A program made the position numbers and the translations under genes. The notes below the pieces were generated by a model. The model was not told the DNA's origin. It saw nothing but the letters and a program-made list of their open reading frames with translations, and did not search any database. This document shows, piece by piece, positions 1 through 8,391 of a stretch of DNA of 64,000 nt (positions are counted from its first letter, which is position 1; each line of letters opens with the position of its first letter). Source of the DNA: an uncultured Roseovarius sp. (GTDB lineage Bacteria; Pseudomonadota; Alphaproteobacteria; Rhodobacterales; Rhodobacteraceae); contig CANMFU010000014.1 of assembly GCA_947497295.1 (NCBI GenBank), forward strand, positions 1 through 64,000, given 5' to 3'.

Positions 1-540
1 GTGCTGCGCGGTATTTCTGGCACGAACCTGCTGGCTGGCAATGACGGTGACGACTTGCTTTATGGCGGCACCGGCGACGATAACATCTATGGCGGGGTCG
101 GAAACGACCTGCTGGTTGGTGCAAATGGCGATGACAACCTGTCGGGCGGCCTGAACAACGACACCCTCTATGGCAATAACGGTGCAGACACACTGAACGG
201 CGATGGAGGCGATGACCGCCTGTCCGGAGGGAATGGCGATGACAGCCTGCTGGCGGGTGCCGGCAATGACACGCTTTATGGCGGCGCTGGCGATGATGTG
301 CTGCGCGGTATTTCTGGCACGAACCTGCTGGCTGGCAATGACGGTGACGACTTGCTTTATGGCGGCACCGGCGACGATAACATCTATGGCGGGGTCGGAA
401 ACGACCTGCTGGTTGGTGCAAATGGCGATGACAACCTGTCGGGCGGTCTGAACAACGACACCATCTATGGCAATAACGGTGCAGACACACTGAACGGCGA
501 TGGAGGCGATGACCGCCTGTCCGGAGGGAATGGCGATGAC
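1..540 (+). repeat. Near-identical 297-nt in-frame tandem duplication inside RTX gene
   Basis: Bases 1-243 recur at 298-540 with a period of 297 nt (99 codons). By eye I count only two substitutions, both in the ..AACGACACC.. segment. The nonapeptide units within each copy differ far more from one another, so this is a recent segmental duplication rather than the ancient nonapeptide repetition. A further copy may lie upstream of the window. Confidence 0.9.
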
Positions 541-1029
541 ATCGTGAACGGCGGCTCTGGTAACGATACGATGCTTGGCGGCAATGGCGAGGACACGCTT
601 CATGGCTCGACCGGGAACGACCTGATTGCCGGCAATCTGGGCAACGATACGCTGAACGGCGATGATGGAGACGACCGCCTGTTTGGTGGGGGCGGCAATG
701 ACATGCTGATCGGCGGCGCAGGCAAGGATGTCCTGAACGGCGGTGCCGGGGCGGACGTGTTCGTCTTCAGCTCGGTTCTGGACAGCGTTCATGGCGCGCA
801 GCGCGACACGATCACCGATTTCGAAAAGGGTGTGGATCATATCGACCTGAGCGGCATTGCCACCGGGCTGACCTACGTTGGTGCCAGCTATACCGGCGGG
901 GCGGGCGAGGTGCGTTACAATGACACGATCGGGCGGCTTTATATCGATATCGACGGCGATCTGGCGTCTGATTTCTCGATCAATCTGACCGGCACGCCCG
1001 CGCTGGATGCAAGCGATTTCATCCTGTAA
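1..1029 (+). CDS. RTX exoprotein, C-terminal fragment (5' end outside window)
   Basis: The frame is open from the first base and ends at TAA 1027-1029, so the N-terminus is missing. Residues 1-250 are nonapeptide repeats of the GGxGxDxLx type, which in this family fold into calcium-filled beta-rolls outside the cell. The last 90 residues match the serralysin-type C-terminal region: VFVFSSVLDS, then DTITDFEKGVDHIDLSGI, ending in an acidic/hydrophobic tail (ASDFIL). This tail is the usual uncleaved type I secretion signal. It closely resembles the tail of the giant protein ending at 60220. A strong hairpin follows at 1038-1062. No catalytic domain is visible, so whether it is an adhesin, an enzyme or a matrix protein cannot be told. 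Confidence 0.9.
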   Translation: MLRGISGTNLLAGNDGDDLLYGGTGDDNIYGGVGNDLLVGANGDDNLSGGLNNDTLYGNNGADTLNGDGGDDRLSGGNGDDSLLAGAGNDTLYGGAGDDVLRGISGTNLLAGNDGDDLLYGGTGDDNIYGGVGNDLLVGANGDDNLSGGLNNDTIYGNNGADTLNGDGGDDRLSGGNGDDIVNGGSGNDTMLGGNGEDTLHGSTGNDLIAGNLGNDTLNGDDGDDRLFGGGGNDMLIGGAGKDVLNGGAGADVFVFSSVLDSVHGAQRDTITDFEKGVDHIDLSGIATGLTYVGASYTGGAGEVRYNDTIGRLYIDIDGDLASDFSINLTGTPALDASDFIL

Positions 1030-1037
1030 GGATGCAT

Positions 1038-1062
1038 GCCCCGGCCCGTGATGGGCCGGGGC
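1038..1062. terminator. Bidirectional hairpin between convergent RTX gene and rmlD
   Basis: A perfect 10-bp GC-only stem (GCCCCGGCCC / GGGCCGGGGC) with a 5-nt loop lies 8 nt after the RTX stop and 3 nt from the rmlD stop. There is no T-run, so termination strength is uncertain, but the convergent context fits a shared terminator. Confidence 0.6.
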
Positions 1063-1064
1063 CG

Positions 1065-1958
1065 TCAGGCGCGGCCGGGCAATGCGCCAAGATCGCGCAG
1101 GGCGCGGGTCAGCCCGGTTTGCCAGTCGGCGGGCGGGATGCCAAAATCCGCCCTGATCCGGCTGCAATCCAGGCGTGAATTCAGCGGGCGCGCGGCCGGG
1201 GTCGGGTAATCTGCGGTCGGGATTGGTTGCACCGTGACATCGCGCCCGGCCTGCGCAAAGATGGCCCTTGCAAAACCGGCCCAGCTGATCTGCGGCGCGC
1301 CGCCATAATGATAGGTGCCGCCCGTGTGCCCGGCCTCCATCGCGCGCGCCATCACCAGCAGCGCGGCAGCGATATCGCCCGCCGGGGTCGGCCCGCCGAT
1401 CTGGTCATCGACAACGCTGAGCCGGTCGCGCGTCTCGGACAGGCGCAGCATGGTTTTCACGAAATTCGCGCCTTCAGCGGAAAACACCCAGGACGTGCGC
1501 AGGATGACATGGCGCGCGCCGCTGGCCCGCACCGCCGCCTCGCCTGCCAGCTTGGTGCGGCCATAGGCGTTTTGCGGTGATACAGGGTCTGTTTCATGCC
1601 ATGCGCCCTGGCCCGATCCGTCAAAAACATAGTCGGTCGAGACATGCAGCAGCGGGATATCCAACTCGGCGCAGGCGCGCGCCATCGCGCCGGGCGCTTC
1701 GGCATTGACGATATGCGCGTCGGCCTCATGGTCCTCGGCCGCGTCGACAGCGGTCCAGGCAGCGGCGTTGACGACGGCGCGGGGCCTGTGCGCCTTGATC
1801 GCAGCAAAACAACTGGCCGGATCCGCCAGATCCGCCTCGGCCCGCCCCAGCGCCAGCACATCGGCCTGCGCGCCAAGCGCACGCGCGACTTGCCCGGTCT
1901 GCCCAAAAACCATCAGGGGGCGCGCAGGGCCTGCCTGCGTGCCGTCGATATTTTCCAT
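1065..1958 (-). CDS. rmlD: dTDP-4-dehydrorhamnose reductase
   Basis: RmlD performs the last step of dTDP-L-rhamnose synthesis, the NAD(P)H reduction of dTDP-4-keto-L-rhamnose in the cytoplasm. The 297-residue product has the N-terminal nucleotide-binding motif VFGQTGQVA and the short-chain-dehydrogenase catalytic pair in YGRTK. It also has the family segments STDYVFDG and RTSWVFS. An upstream TTG at 1988 is possible. I chose ATG at 1958 because GGGGCAAGG sits at ribosome-binding distance and the family normally starts close to the GxxGQ motif. It points left and is separated from rmlCB by a divergent region and a DUF2793 gene. rmlA lies some 38 kb away, so the rml set is split in this window. 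Confidence 0.93.
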   Translation of the reverse strand: MENIDGTQAGPARPLMVFGQTGQVARALGAQADVLALGRAEADLADPASCFAAIKAHRPRAVVNAAAWTAVDAAEDHEADAHIVNAEAPGAMARACAELDIPLLHVSTDYVFDGSGQGAWHETDPVSPQNAYGRTKLAGEAAVRASGARHVILRTSWVFSAEGANFVKTMLRLSETRDRLSVVDDQIGGPTPAGDIAAALLVMARAMEAGHTGGTYHYGGAPQISWAGFARAIFAQAGRDVTVQPIPTADYPTPAARPLNSRLDCSRIRADFGIPPADWQTGLTRALRDLGALPGRA

Positions 1959-2030
1959 GCCTTGCCCCGCCCTTCGATGATGTCTCAAAAAGGGTGGGGC
2001 AAGGCCGCACGGACGTCAATGCGGCGTGCG

Positions 2031-2999
2031 TCAGTACGTGTTGATGAACGTGTAGGCATAGCGCCGGGTGCCGCCATAGCGGTTCTCCAGCTGCAAGTCC
2101 CCCTCGCGCACGGAAACGGATACATAGCCGTCGGTGCCGGTCGTGCCGGTCAGCACGGCATCGTTGAGGTTCCTCAGGCGCGATCCCAGCGCCAGCGAGT
2201 GCAGCATCAGCGACGGCCCGGTATCATAGGACAGAATGCCGCTGTAAGGTGCCTGGGGATATTCGGGATCGACCAGGTTGATTGCCACCATGCCGCCCGC
2301 ACCCGGGGTCGGAATATAGGCGACACTGTCATCAGCGATATCCACCGTGCCCGACAGCAGGCACTTTGCCTCTGTGGCCCCGTCATCGCGCCGCAGGCGC
2401 AGCGCCGAGGTCCAGACCGTGCCGTCAGCACTGACGCGGACATGAAAATCCTCGTCGCCGGTCAGCCCCATTTCGGCGCGCCCCGACCAGCCCGATTGCA
2501 GCACCAGCGATGCGGTATCGCCGCCCGATGCCTTGTTGATGGTCAGCCGGTGATCGGCGCCATCATGGCTGAGCAGGGTCGCATCCGCCGCCACCGCCAG
2601 CCGGTTTACCGCGTCCGAGGCCGCGTTGATCCCCAGCCCGGCCAGATTTTGCAGATCCGGCACCACCGACAGCCAGCTTCCTGCGGAATAGACCCTGAGC
2701 GCGCCGCCTTGAATATCCCACGCGCGCCAGCCGTCCTGCGGCGCGACAAAGGTCCACGCCCCGCCCGAGCGCATCGCCAGCTTGCCGCCCTGCCCCGCCC
2801 ATGCCCCGGTAGGGTCACTGCCCAGTGCATGGATTTCGCCATCCTCTGCCGAGGCGGGCGGCTGAATGCCGTCAATCTGGCGCACCGCAAGCTGCACCAG
2901 CGCGTCAAGCTGGCGCAGCGCCTCGTTATGGGTGACGTGTTTTTGCGCCTGCGAGGGTTGCAGGTACGGCAGGGACAGGTTGGGTGACATATCGGACAT
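2031..2999 (-). CDS. DUF2793 domain protein
   Basis: The 322-residue product begins with the conserved DUF2793 signature (LPYLQPSQAQKHVTHNEALR at about residues 8-27). This family is common in Rhodobacteraceae prophage-tail and gene-transfer-agent contexts and has no proven function. The C-terminal two thirds are Gly/Thr/Ser-rich with a beta-strand look and no motif I recognise. The start is ATG 2999, preceded by AAGGAG at ideal distance; an extension to 3032 has no such site. It lies between rmlD and rmlC. A phage-structural-type domain here may be a surface- or polysaccharide-binding protein encoded with the glycan genes. That role is inference. Confidence 0.8.
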   Translation of the reverse strand: MSDMSPNLSLPYLQPSQAQKHVTHNEALRQLDALVQLAVRQIDGIQPPASAEDGEIHALGSDPTGAWAGQGGKLAMRSGGAWTFVAPQDGWRAWDIQGGALRVYSAGSWLSVVPDLQNLAGLGINAASDAVNRLAVAADATLLSHDGADHRLTINKASGGDTASLVLQSGWSGRAEMGLTGDEDFHVRVSADGTVWTSALRLRRDDGATEAKCLLSGTVDIADDSVAYIPTPGAGGMVAINLVDPEYPQAPYSGILSYDTGPSLMLHSLALGSRLRNLNDAVLTGTTGTDGYVSVSVREGDLQLENRYGGTRRYAYTFINTY

Positions 3000-3285
3000 T
3001 GCGATCTCCTTCTGGTGACGCGGGCGACACACCTGAAGAGCTGGCCCCCTTGGGCATATCCATATCCGCTGACATCTTGACGAGATGCCAAGCCGCCGTG
3101 CGCGCGCTTAACCTTTTGGCAATAAGGCAGAACGCTCTGGCACCTGCGGAGGAATGTCGCCAAAAATGCCTGCTTGGCGCCGTGACATGGCCCGTTGGCA
3201 TGGCTATTGAAGGGGAAAATACAGTCAAGGTTTGCGGCGGAATGCGCCATCGCGACCCGCTCAGCCAGTAAAGTGATATCATGCC

Positions 3286-3843
3286 ATGAAGATCGAACAG
3301 ACCCTCCTGCCCGGCGTGCTGGCCCTGACGCCAAAACGGTTCGGTGACGCGCGCGGGTTCTTTGCCGAAAGCTGGAACCGCCGCACCCTGGAGGAGGCCG
3401 GCGTGCATCTGCCCGACTTCGTGCAGGACAATTATTCGCTGTCCCACAATGCCGGCACGCTGCGGGGCCTGCATTACCAGAGCCCGCCGCACGCCCAGGG
3501 CAAGCTGGTGCGCTGCGGGCGCGGCGCATTCTATGACGTGGTGGTCGATATAAGGCGTGGCTCGCCGACCTATGGCAAATGGATCGGCTACAAGCTGTCC
3601 TTCGAGAACGCGCTGCAGCTGTGGATACCGCCCGGTTTCCTGCACGGCTTTGTCACGCTGCGGTTCGATACCGAAATCCTCTACAAATGCACTGATCACT
3701 ACGCGCCGGACTGTGATGGCGGCGTGCGCTGGGACAGTCTGGACATCGATTGGGGGCTGGAAGAGCCGCCGATATTGTCCGAAAAGGACGCCGGGGCCGT
3801 CGCCTTTGCCGACTTTGAAAGCCCCTTTGAGTGGGAAGGATAG
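3286..3843 (+). CDS. rmlC: dTDP-4-dehydrorhamnose 3,5-epimerase
   Basis: This cupin-fold enzyme double-epimerises dTDP-4-keto-6-deoxyglucose to the L-lyxo form. At 185 residues it has the usual family length. The family landmarks are all present: RFGDARGFFAE near the N-terminus, GLHYQ with the catalytic His at residue 63, IPPGFLHGF, and the conserved Tyr at residue 133 in ILYKCTD. It is followed after only 3 nt by rmlB, so the two are certainly co-transcribed. The ribosome-binding site upstream of ATG 3286 is weak, but no alternative start would keep the conserved N-terminal MKIEQTLLPGV. Confidence 0.95.
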   Translation: MKIEQTLLPGVLALTPKRFGDARGFFAESWNRRTLEEAGVHLPDFVQDNYSLSHNAGTLRGLHYQSPPHAQGKLVRCGRGAFYDVVVDIRRGSPTYGKWIGYKLSFENALQLWIPPGFLHGFVTLRFDTEILYKCTDHYAPDCDGGVRWDSLDIDWGLEEPPILSEKDAGAVAFADFESPFEWEG

Positions 3844-3846
3844 CGC

Positions 3847-4890
3847 ATGAAACTGCTCATCACCGGCGGAGCGGGATTTATCGGCTCAGCCGTGGTGCGC
3901 CAGGCTGTCGCGGCCGGTCACACCGTCATCAACCTTGATGCGCTGACCTATGCCGCCTGTCTGGACAACGTCGCCAGCGTCGCAGGCAGCCCCGCCTACA
4001 GCTTCGAGCAGGCCGATATCCGCGACCGCGCCGCCCTCGACGCGGTGTTTGCGCGCCATGCGCCCGATGCGGTGATGCATCTGGCCGCCGAAAGCCATGT
4101 CGACCGCTCCATCGACGGGCCGGGCGATTTCATCGACACCAACATCACCGGCACCTACAACATGCTGGAGGCCGCGCGCAGCCATTGGCAGGCGCAGGGG
4201 CGCCCCGACGCGTTCCGCTTTCATCATATCTCGACCGATGAGGTGTTCGGCTCGCTGGGCGCGACGGGGAAATTCACCGAAACCACGCCCTATGACCCGC
4301 GCAGCCCCTATTCGGCGTCCAAGGCCGCATCCGACCATCTGGTGCGCGCCTGGTTTCACACCTACGGCCTGCCGGTGGTGCTCAGCAACTGCTCGAACAA
4401 TTACGGACCCTATCATTTCCCCGAAAAGCTGATCCCGGTCGTCATTCTGGGCGCGCTGGCGGGCCAGCCTCTGCCGATCTACGGCGACGGCTCGAACGTG
4501 CGCGACTGGCTCTATGTCGAGGATCACGCCGACGCACTACTGACGGTCCTGCAAAAGGGCGGCGTTGGCGAGAGCTATAATATCGGCGGCGAGAACGAGC
4601 GCACGAACCTTGAACTGGTGCGCACGCTTTGCGCCATTCTGGATGAAAAGCGGCCAAAATCGGCCGGATCCTACGCCGACCAGATCACCTTTGTCACCGA
4701 CCGGCCGGGCCATGACGCGCGCTATGCGATTGATCCCACCCGCATCGCGACCGAACTGGGCTGGCGCCCGTCGGTCACGGTCGAGGAAGGGTTGGAGAAA
4801 ACCGTTGAGTGGTATCTGGCCAACGAGAAGTGGTGGCGCGCGCTGCAAACCCGCGAGGGTGTGGGCCAGCGGCTGGGCATCAAGGGCTGA
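3847..4890 (+). CDS. rmlB: dTDP-glucose 4,6-dehydratase
   Basis: This NAD-dependent extended short-chain dehydrogenase converts dTDP-glucose to dTDP-4-keto-6-deoxyglucose. That product is the branch point to rhamnose (RmlC/D) and to 4-amino sugars (see the DegT enzyme at 40561). The 347-residue protein has TGGAGFIG at residues 6-13, the catalytic Thr-Asp-Glu at 130-132 (STDEVFG), Tyr155/Lys159 in YSASK, and [17 protein letters not shown]. It starts 3 nt after the rmlC stop and converges on the next gene with a 3-nt gap, so no separate terminator fits between them. Confidence 0.96.
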   Translation: MKLLITGGAGFIGSAVVRQAVAAGHTVINLDALTYAACLDNVASVAGSPAYSFEQADIRDRAALDAVFARHAPDAVMHLAAESHVDRSIDGPGDFIDTNITGTYNMLEAARSHWQAQGRPDAFRFHHISTDEVFGSLGATGKFTETTPYDPRSPYSASKAASDHLVRAWFHTYGLPVVLSNCSNNYGPYHFPEKLIPVVILGALAGQPLPIYGDGSNVRDWLYVEDHADALLTVLQKGGVGESYNIGGENERTNLELVRTLCAILDEKRPKSAGSYADQITFVTDRPGHDARYAIDPTRIATELGWRPSVTVEEGLEKTVEWYLANEKWWRALQTREGVGQRLGIKG

Positions 4891-4893
4891 GCG

Positions 4894-6126
4894 TCACCGG
4901 CAGCGCGCGATATGCTCTGCGATAATGGCGGCGGCGGGGCGGCCCGCCGGTGTCAGCAACGCTGCTGCGCGGGCGCGGGCGGCAGCCTTGGGATCAATGC
5001 CCTGAACGACCACCTTGTGAAAAAGCGTCTCTAACGCGGGGGAATCCTCTGCCGTGTAAAACCCGTCCGCCAGTTGCACGCCAAAGCTGTTGAGCGGCGC
5101 CGCGCCCTGCCGCTCCAGCCGGATCAGGGCTGAGCCCGTCGGCAGGTATTCAGCCAGAAATGACCCGCTATCGGTGATCATTGCGTCCGACGTGCGAAAG
5201 ACGTCCCAATAAACACTCTCTTCGAACACTGCGGCGTTGGGCAGGGCGGTCCAAGCGTCCTTGTACGCCTGCCAGTCTTGCGCGCTCATCACCCCGCTGC
5301 GGATCAGGCTCAGCCCCATGTTGGGATGCGGGCGCAGCAGGAAATCAATGCCGGGATGGCGCTGTGCGATGTCCAGCATCGCAGCGCCCGACCAGCGAAA
5401 CGTCCCAAGCCCCAGCGAATAGCTTTCCAGCCCGTGATGCGGCGCAAAGATGACCCGTTTTCGACCCTGATCAAGGGGATTTGGCCATGCCATCACCGCG
5501 CTGCGCCCGGGTGCCGGGGTCAGGTAGATGTCGAATTTGGGATGGCCCGTCACGTATATGTCCGGCGGGCGGGGCCCCGGCGCGGCGCGCACCGCGCCCG
5601 CATGGGCATCGGTCGGCAGGAAATATCGCCAGAGCCACGGGTGAAAATCAGGCATGCCGAACTGCATCCGGTCATTGGCGATCACGGCCATGCCGTAATG
5701 CACATAGGCCGTGCGCACCTTCCCCGACAGAAGGCGCGGCAGCTCCTGCATCCCCCAGGGCTGCTGAATGAAGGCAACATCGCACTCAATCGTATCAGCT
5801 GGGCGCATCCGATCGCTGCCTGCATCGTAAAGGTCGCCCCATATAGGGCCTAAATTGGCGAAAAAGGCCCTTTGGCGTGCATATTCGCGCGCCCTGCCCG
5901 CGCGGGGCATGCGCAGGCCCAGATCCGACAGGGTCAGGTAAAGGCCGACCTCAATACCCGGCGTGGCATTCAGTGTCTGCAACACCGACGACAGGCCCCA
6001 TTTCGCCTCTTCGCACACGACAAATCCGATGCGCAGCGGCGTGCCGCCCTCGGGCCACGCGCGTGGCGGGGCAGGCCGGCGCACCACTCCGGCGCGCGCG
6101 GCCAGCCACCAGCGCAGACGGCGCAT
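4894..6126 (-). CDS. CDP-glycerol glycerophosphotransferase-like protein (TagB/TagF family)
   Basis: The family transfers glycerol-phosphate from CDP-glycerol onto a lipid-linked or glycan acceptor at the cytoplasmic membrane. The 410-residue product has the C-terminal features expected: IFAPHHG, then FLLRPHPN, and the phosphate-binding segment DAMITDSGSFLAEY in which the family usually shows DYSS. The N-terminus is Arg-rich and amphipathic (MRRLRWWLAAR), compatible with membrane association. The reading frame stays open to a TTG at 6192, but neither that nor ATG 6126 has a clear ribosome-binding site, so the start is uncertain. A TagD-like gene lies divergently alongside, which supports the CDP-glycerol assignment. 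Confidence 0.75.
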   Translation of the reverse strand: MRRLRWWLAARAGVVRRPAPPRAWPEGGTPLRIGFVVCEEAKWGLSSVLQTLNATPGIEVGLYLTLSDLGLRMPRAGRAREYARQRAFFANLGPIWGDLYDAGSDRMRPADTIECDVAFIQQPWGMQELPRLLSGKVRTAYVHYGMAVIANDRMQFGMPDFHPWLWRYFLPTDAHAGAVRAAPGPRPPDIYVTGHPKFDIYLTPAPGRSAVMAWPNPLDQGRKRVIFAPHHGLESYSLGLGTFRWSGAAMLDIAQRHPGIDFLLRPHPNMGLSLIRSGVMSAQDWQAYKDAWTALPNAAVFEESVYWDVFRTSDAMITDSGSFLAEYLPTGSALIRLERQGAAPLNSFGVQLADGFYTAEDSPALETLFHKVVVQGIDPKAAARARAAALLTPAGRPAAAIIAEHIARCR

Positions 6127-6349
6127 CAGCGCGCACGCGCGATAAACCGGAATGGCGCCAAGCCATGAGGGAGAGGGTCGAGTACGGGTCAAGGGCGGGC
6201 TCTTGCGCTCAGGGAGTTGCGCGGCAGCTATAGCAAGTCGCGCCGGGGTTGTCTTTGCGCGGATGCTGGCAGACTATGGCCCGCACCGCCGCGCTGCCAG
6301 TCAGGACCGCCAAGATGACCCCTACCGCATCCAATCGTACAGCGCCCTG

Positions 6350-6763
6350 ATGGGCGTGATCGGCTATACCGCCGGTGTCTATGATATGTTCCATATCGGG
6401 CATCTGAACCTGCTGCGCCGGGCGCGGGCCGGGTGCGACCGCCTGATCGTCGGCGTCACCACGGATGAGCTGGCCAGTGCGCGCAAGGGCCGCGCGCCGG
6501 TCATCCCTCTGCCCGAACGGATGGAGATCCTGGCCGAGCTGCGCTGCGTCGATGACGTGGTGCGCCAGGAGGACATGGACAAGCGCGCCGCGTGGGAGCG
6601 GCTGCGCTTTCACCGGATGTTCGTGGGCGACGACTGGAAGGGGCATCCCAAATGGCAGGCACTGGAGGCGGAATTTGCGCCTTTGGGGGTCGAGATCGTC
6701 TATTTTCCCTACACCGCGCATGTGTCCTCCTCGCGGCTGCGCGGCGAGGCGGCAAGATCATGA
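6350..6763 (+). CDS. tagD: Glycerol-3-phosphate cytidylyltransferase-like protein
   Basis: This small nucleotidyltransferase is predicted to make CDP-glycerol from CTP and sn-glycerol-3-phosphate. The 137-residue product begins directly with the core fold, and the HxGH nucleotide-binding motif is at residues 15-18 (FHIGH). Other landmarks are VGVTTDELA, a variant of the lysine-containing KG motif (RKGRAPVIP), and the C-terminal signature VSSSRLR, a form of the ISSTxIR motif. ATG 6350 was chosen because the fold starts at once; upstream in-frame codons give unrelated sequence. The last bases overlap the next start (ATGA at 6760-6763). Ethanolamine-phosphate or FAD-type cytidylyltransferase activity cannot be excluded from sequence alone. 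Confidence 0.85.
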   Translation: MGVIGYTAGVYDMFHIGHLNLLRRARAGCDRLIVGVTTDELASARKGRAPVIPLPERMEILAELRCVDDVVRQEDMDKRAAWERLRFHRMFVGDDWKGHPKWQALEAEFAPLGVEIVYFPYTAHVSSSRLRGEAARS

Positions 6764-7212
6764 GCGCCCATGACACCGATCTGGCCGCCTTTCGCGCCAA
6801 ATTCCGGCTGGATGATCTGCATCTGACCGCCTGCGATGGCTGGGTGCTGTCGCTGCGCCCCGCCCAGCTGACGCTGGGCGCGATGGTGCTGAGCGTCGCC
6901 TCGGGCACGCAGGATCTGGCGGCGCTGAACGATACAGAGGCATCAGGGCTGGCGCGCGGTCTGGGCCTGGCCGAGCGGCTGGCGCGCGAGGTCTACGGCG
7001 CCGCGCGGATCAATGCATTGTGCCTGATGATGCAGGACCCGGTGGTGCATTTCCACATTCTGCCCCGCTACGCCGCCCCGGTGCCACGCCACGGGCGCAC
7101 ATGGTCTGATGCCGACTGGCCCGGCCCGCCAGTCATCAAACCCGCCGAGACACCCGAGCCGGTATTACTGGCCCTGCGCGATGAGCTGCGCAGCGCGATT
7201 GCCCTACTTTAG
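6760..7212 (+). CDS. HIT-family nucleotide hydrolase/transferase-like protein
   Basis: The 150-residue product carries the HIT active-site region near residue 112 as VVHFHILPR. Two of the three motif histidines, including the position of the nucleophile, are present, and the first is replaced by Val. Members of the superfamily hydrolyse or transfer nucleoside monophosphates. The gene is translationally coupled to tagD through ATGA, so it probably acts on CDP-glycerol or a related nucleotide, but that is inference. It converges on kpsM with a 2-nt gap. The substituted histidine makes reduced or altered catalysis possible. Confidence 0.7.
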   Translation: MSAHDTDLAAFRAKFRLDDLHLTACDGWVLSLRPAQLTLGAMVLSVASGTQDLAALNDTEASGLARGLGLAERLAREVYGAARINALCLMMQDPVVHFHILPRYAAPVPRHGRTWSDADWPGPPVIKPAETPEPVLLALRDELRSAIALL

Positions 7213-7214
7213 GC

Positions 7215-8033
7215 TCACATATTCAGCAGATCGCGGTGGAACTGGCGCAGCAGCAAGAGGCCCGCCACCATCGGCACGAAAATCCAGAGCCCCAGATAAA
7301 CCCCCGAGATATAGTTCGGATGATAGAGCGGATAGAACCCGTCGCGCATGATCCCGGTCAGGTGCAATACCGGGTTGTACCACAGGATCGCCTTGCCCAT
7401 CTGCGGCAGGTCCTCGTAGATGAATATCACGCCCGAGATCAGGAACAGCGGCCTTGTGGCGATGGACCAGATCTGCTCCCACACCGGGATGCGCTGGAAA
7501 AGATAGCAGTTGAGAACGCCCACCGACAGCCCGGTCAGCGCCGCCAGCGCCATGGCCAGCAGGATGCGTGAATAATCCAGCACGGTGTGGATATTCTCAT
7601 AGACCATGATGCCGGTCAGGATGATCGTGGTGCTCAGCGTCACCACCAGCGTGTTCAGGATGAACCGCGCCAGAAGGGTATCCAGCCACGTCACCCGCGG
7701 ATAAAACAGCAGCGGACGCGAGAAATGCATCGCCTTGCCGACCAGCTTGGAATTGACCAGAAACATCTGCAGCACCATGAATCCCGTCGCCTTGAACAAA
7801 AAGAAACTGGTGCCCAGCGTCGGCGCGCGCGCCAGCATCGACCAGGCATATCCCAGGATGATGATCATCCCGATCGGCTCCAGCAGGGCCCAGATATATC
7901 CGCCCGGCGTGCGCCCGTAGCGCGTCGACATCTCGCGCAGGATCAGCGCCGAGATCGCGCGCCCTGCCTCCAAGGCCGGGCGCCGCCGCGCAAGCGGGGG
8001 GGGCGTCTGCGGTATATCAGTGGTGCTGGTCAT
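7215..8033 (-). CDS. kpsM: Capsule-type polysaccharide ABC exporter, permease subunit
   Basis: This is an ABC-2 type integral membrane protein of 272 residues. After a cytoplasmic N-terminus (residues 1-45, including the conserved LILREMSTRYGRTPGGYIWAL-like segment) come about six hydrophobic helices, among them IGMIIILGYAW, FMVLQMFLV, LVVTLSTTIILTGIMVY and FVPMVAGLLLL. It should pair with the KpsT ATPase at 11541 and the KpsE adaptor at 10159 to move a lipid-linked polysaccharide across the inner membrane. Unusually, it is not next to kpsT. It is transcribed in the opposite direction, with an epimerase and a toxin-antitoxin remnant between. The region upstream of its start carries a degenerate copy of the kpsE leader. 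Confidence 0.9.
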   Translation of the reverse strand: MTSTTDIPQTPPPLARRRPALEAGRAISALILREMSTRYGRTPGGYIWALLEPIGMIIILGYAWSMLARAPTLGTSFFLFKATGFMVLQMFLVNSKLVGKAMHFSRPLLFYPRVTWLDTLLARFILNTLVVTLSTTIILTGIMVYENIHTVLDYSRILLAMALAALTGLSVGVLNCYLFQRIPVWEQIWSIATRPLFLISGVIFIYEDLPQMGKAILWYNPVLHLTGIMRDGFYPLYHPNYISGVYLGLWIFVPMVAGLLLLRQFHRDLLNM

Positions 8034-8040
8034 ATATGCG

Positions 8041-8160
8041 GGCCCTTTGCGCTGACCTTCAACAAACCGGTCTTATACAAGATCGCCTTCCAAGGCCATG
8101 CAATCCCGTACCCGTGGGTTGTCGCCCAGGACAGGCGTGGAGACAAGCGCATGACCACGC
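8041..8160 (+). repeat. Degenerate copy of the kpsE 5' leader, in the 8034-8391 gap
   Basis: Bases 8041-8160 align without any gap to 10049-10168, the leader and first codons of kpsE. By my block-by-block count 83 of 120 positions match, with the strongest blocks at TACAAG.GCGCC-like and GTTGTCGC.CAGGACAGG. Both copies end in GCATGACCACG, but here the ATG (8151) is followed five codons later by TGA. A shorter third echo (CCTTATACAGCACCTTCCATCG) begins at 8190. I see no gene in the remainder of the gap, which holds the divergent kpsM and epimerase promoters. Confidence 0.75.
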
Positions 8161-8391
8161 CCGGATGACGGCCCGTAGGGCCTGAACAAGCCTTATACAG
8201 CACCTTCCATCGCGGCACCGCGATATATCACGCGCCAAAGGCACAGCAGGCATTCTAGGAAAACCAAAGCGCCCATGATAAAGCAGCATAAGGTTTGGGC
8301 AAACATTCTCCGGCATACCCGGGGCGGTTCACCCTCGTAAAAGTGAGCTGCTTGTGCCCGGGCGCACGCATTGCAAACAGGGAAAGACTAT

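Noticed and set aside
8151..8168. Minigene ATGACCACGCCCGGATGA
   Set aside because: Five codons only. It is explained as the degenerate copy of the kpsE start rather than an expressed peptide.
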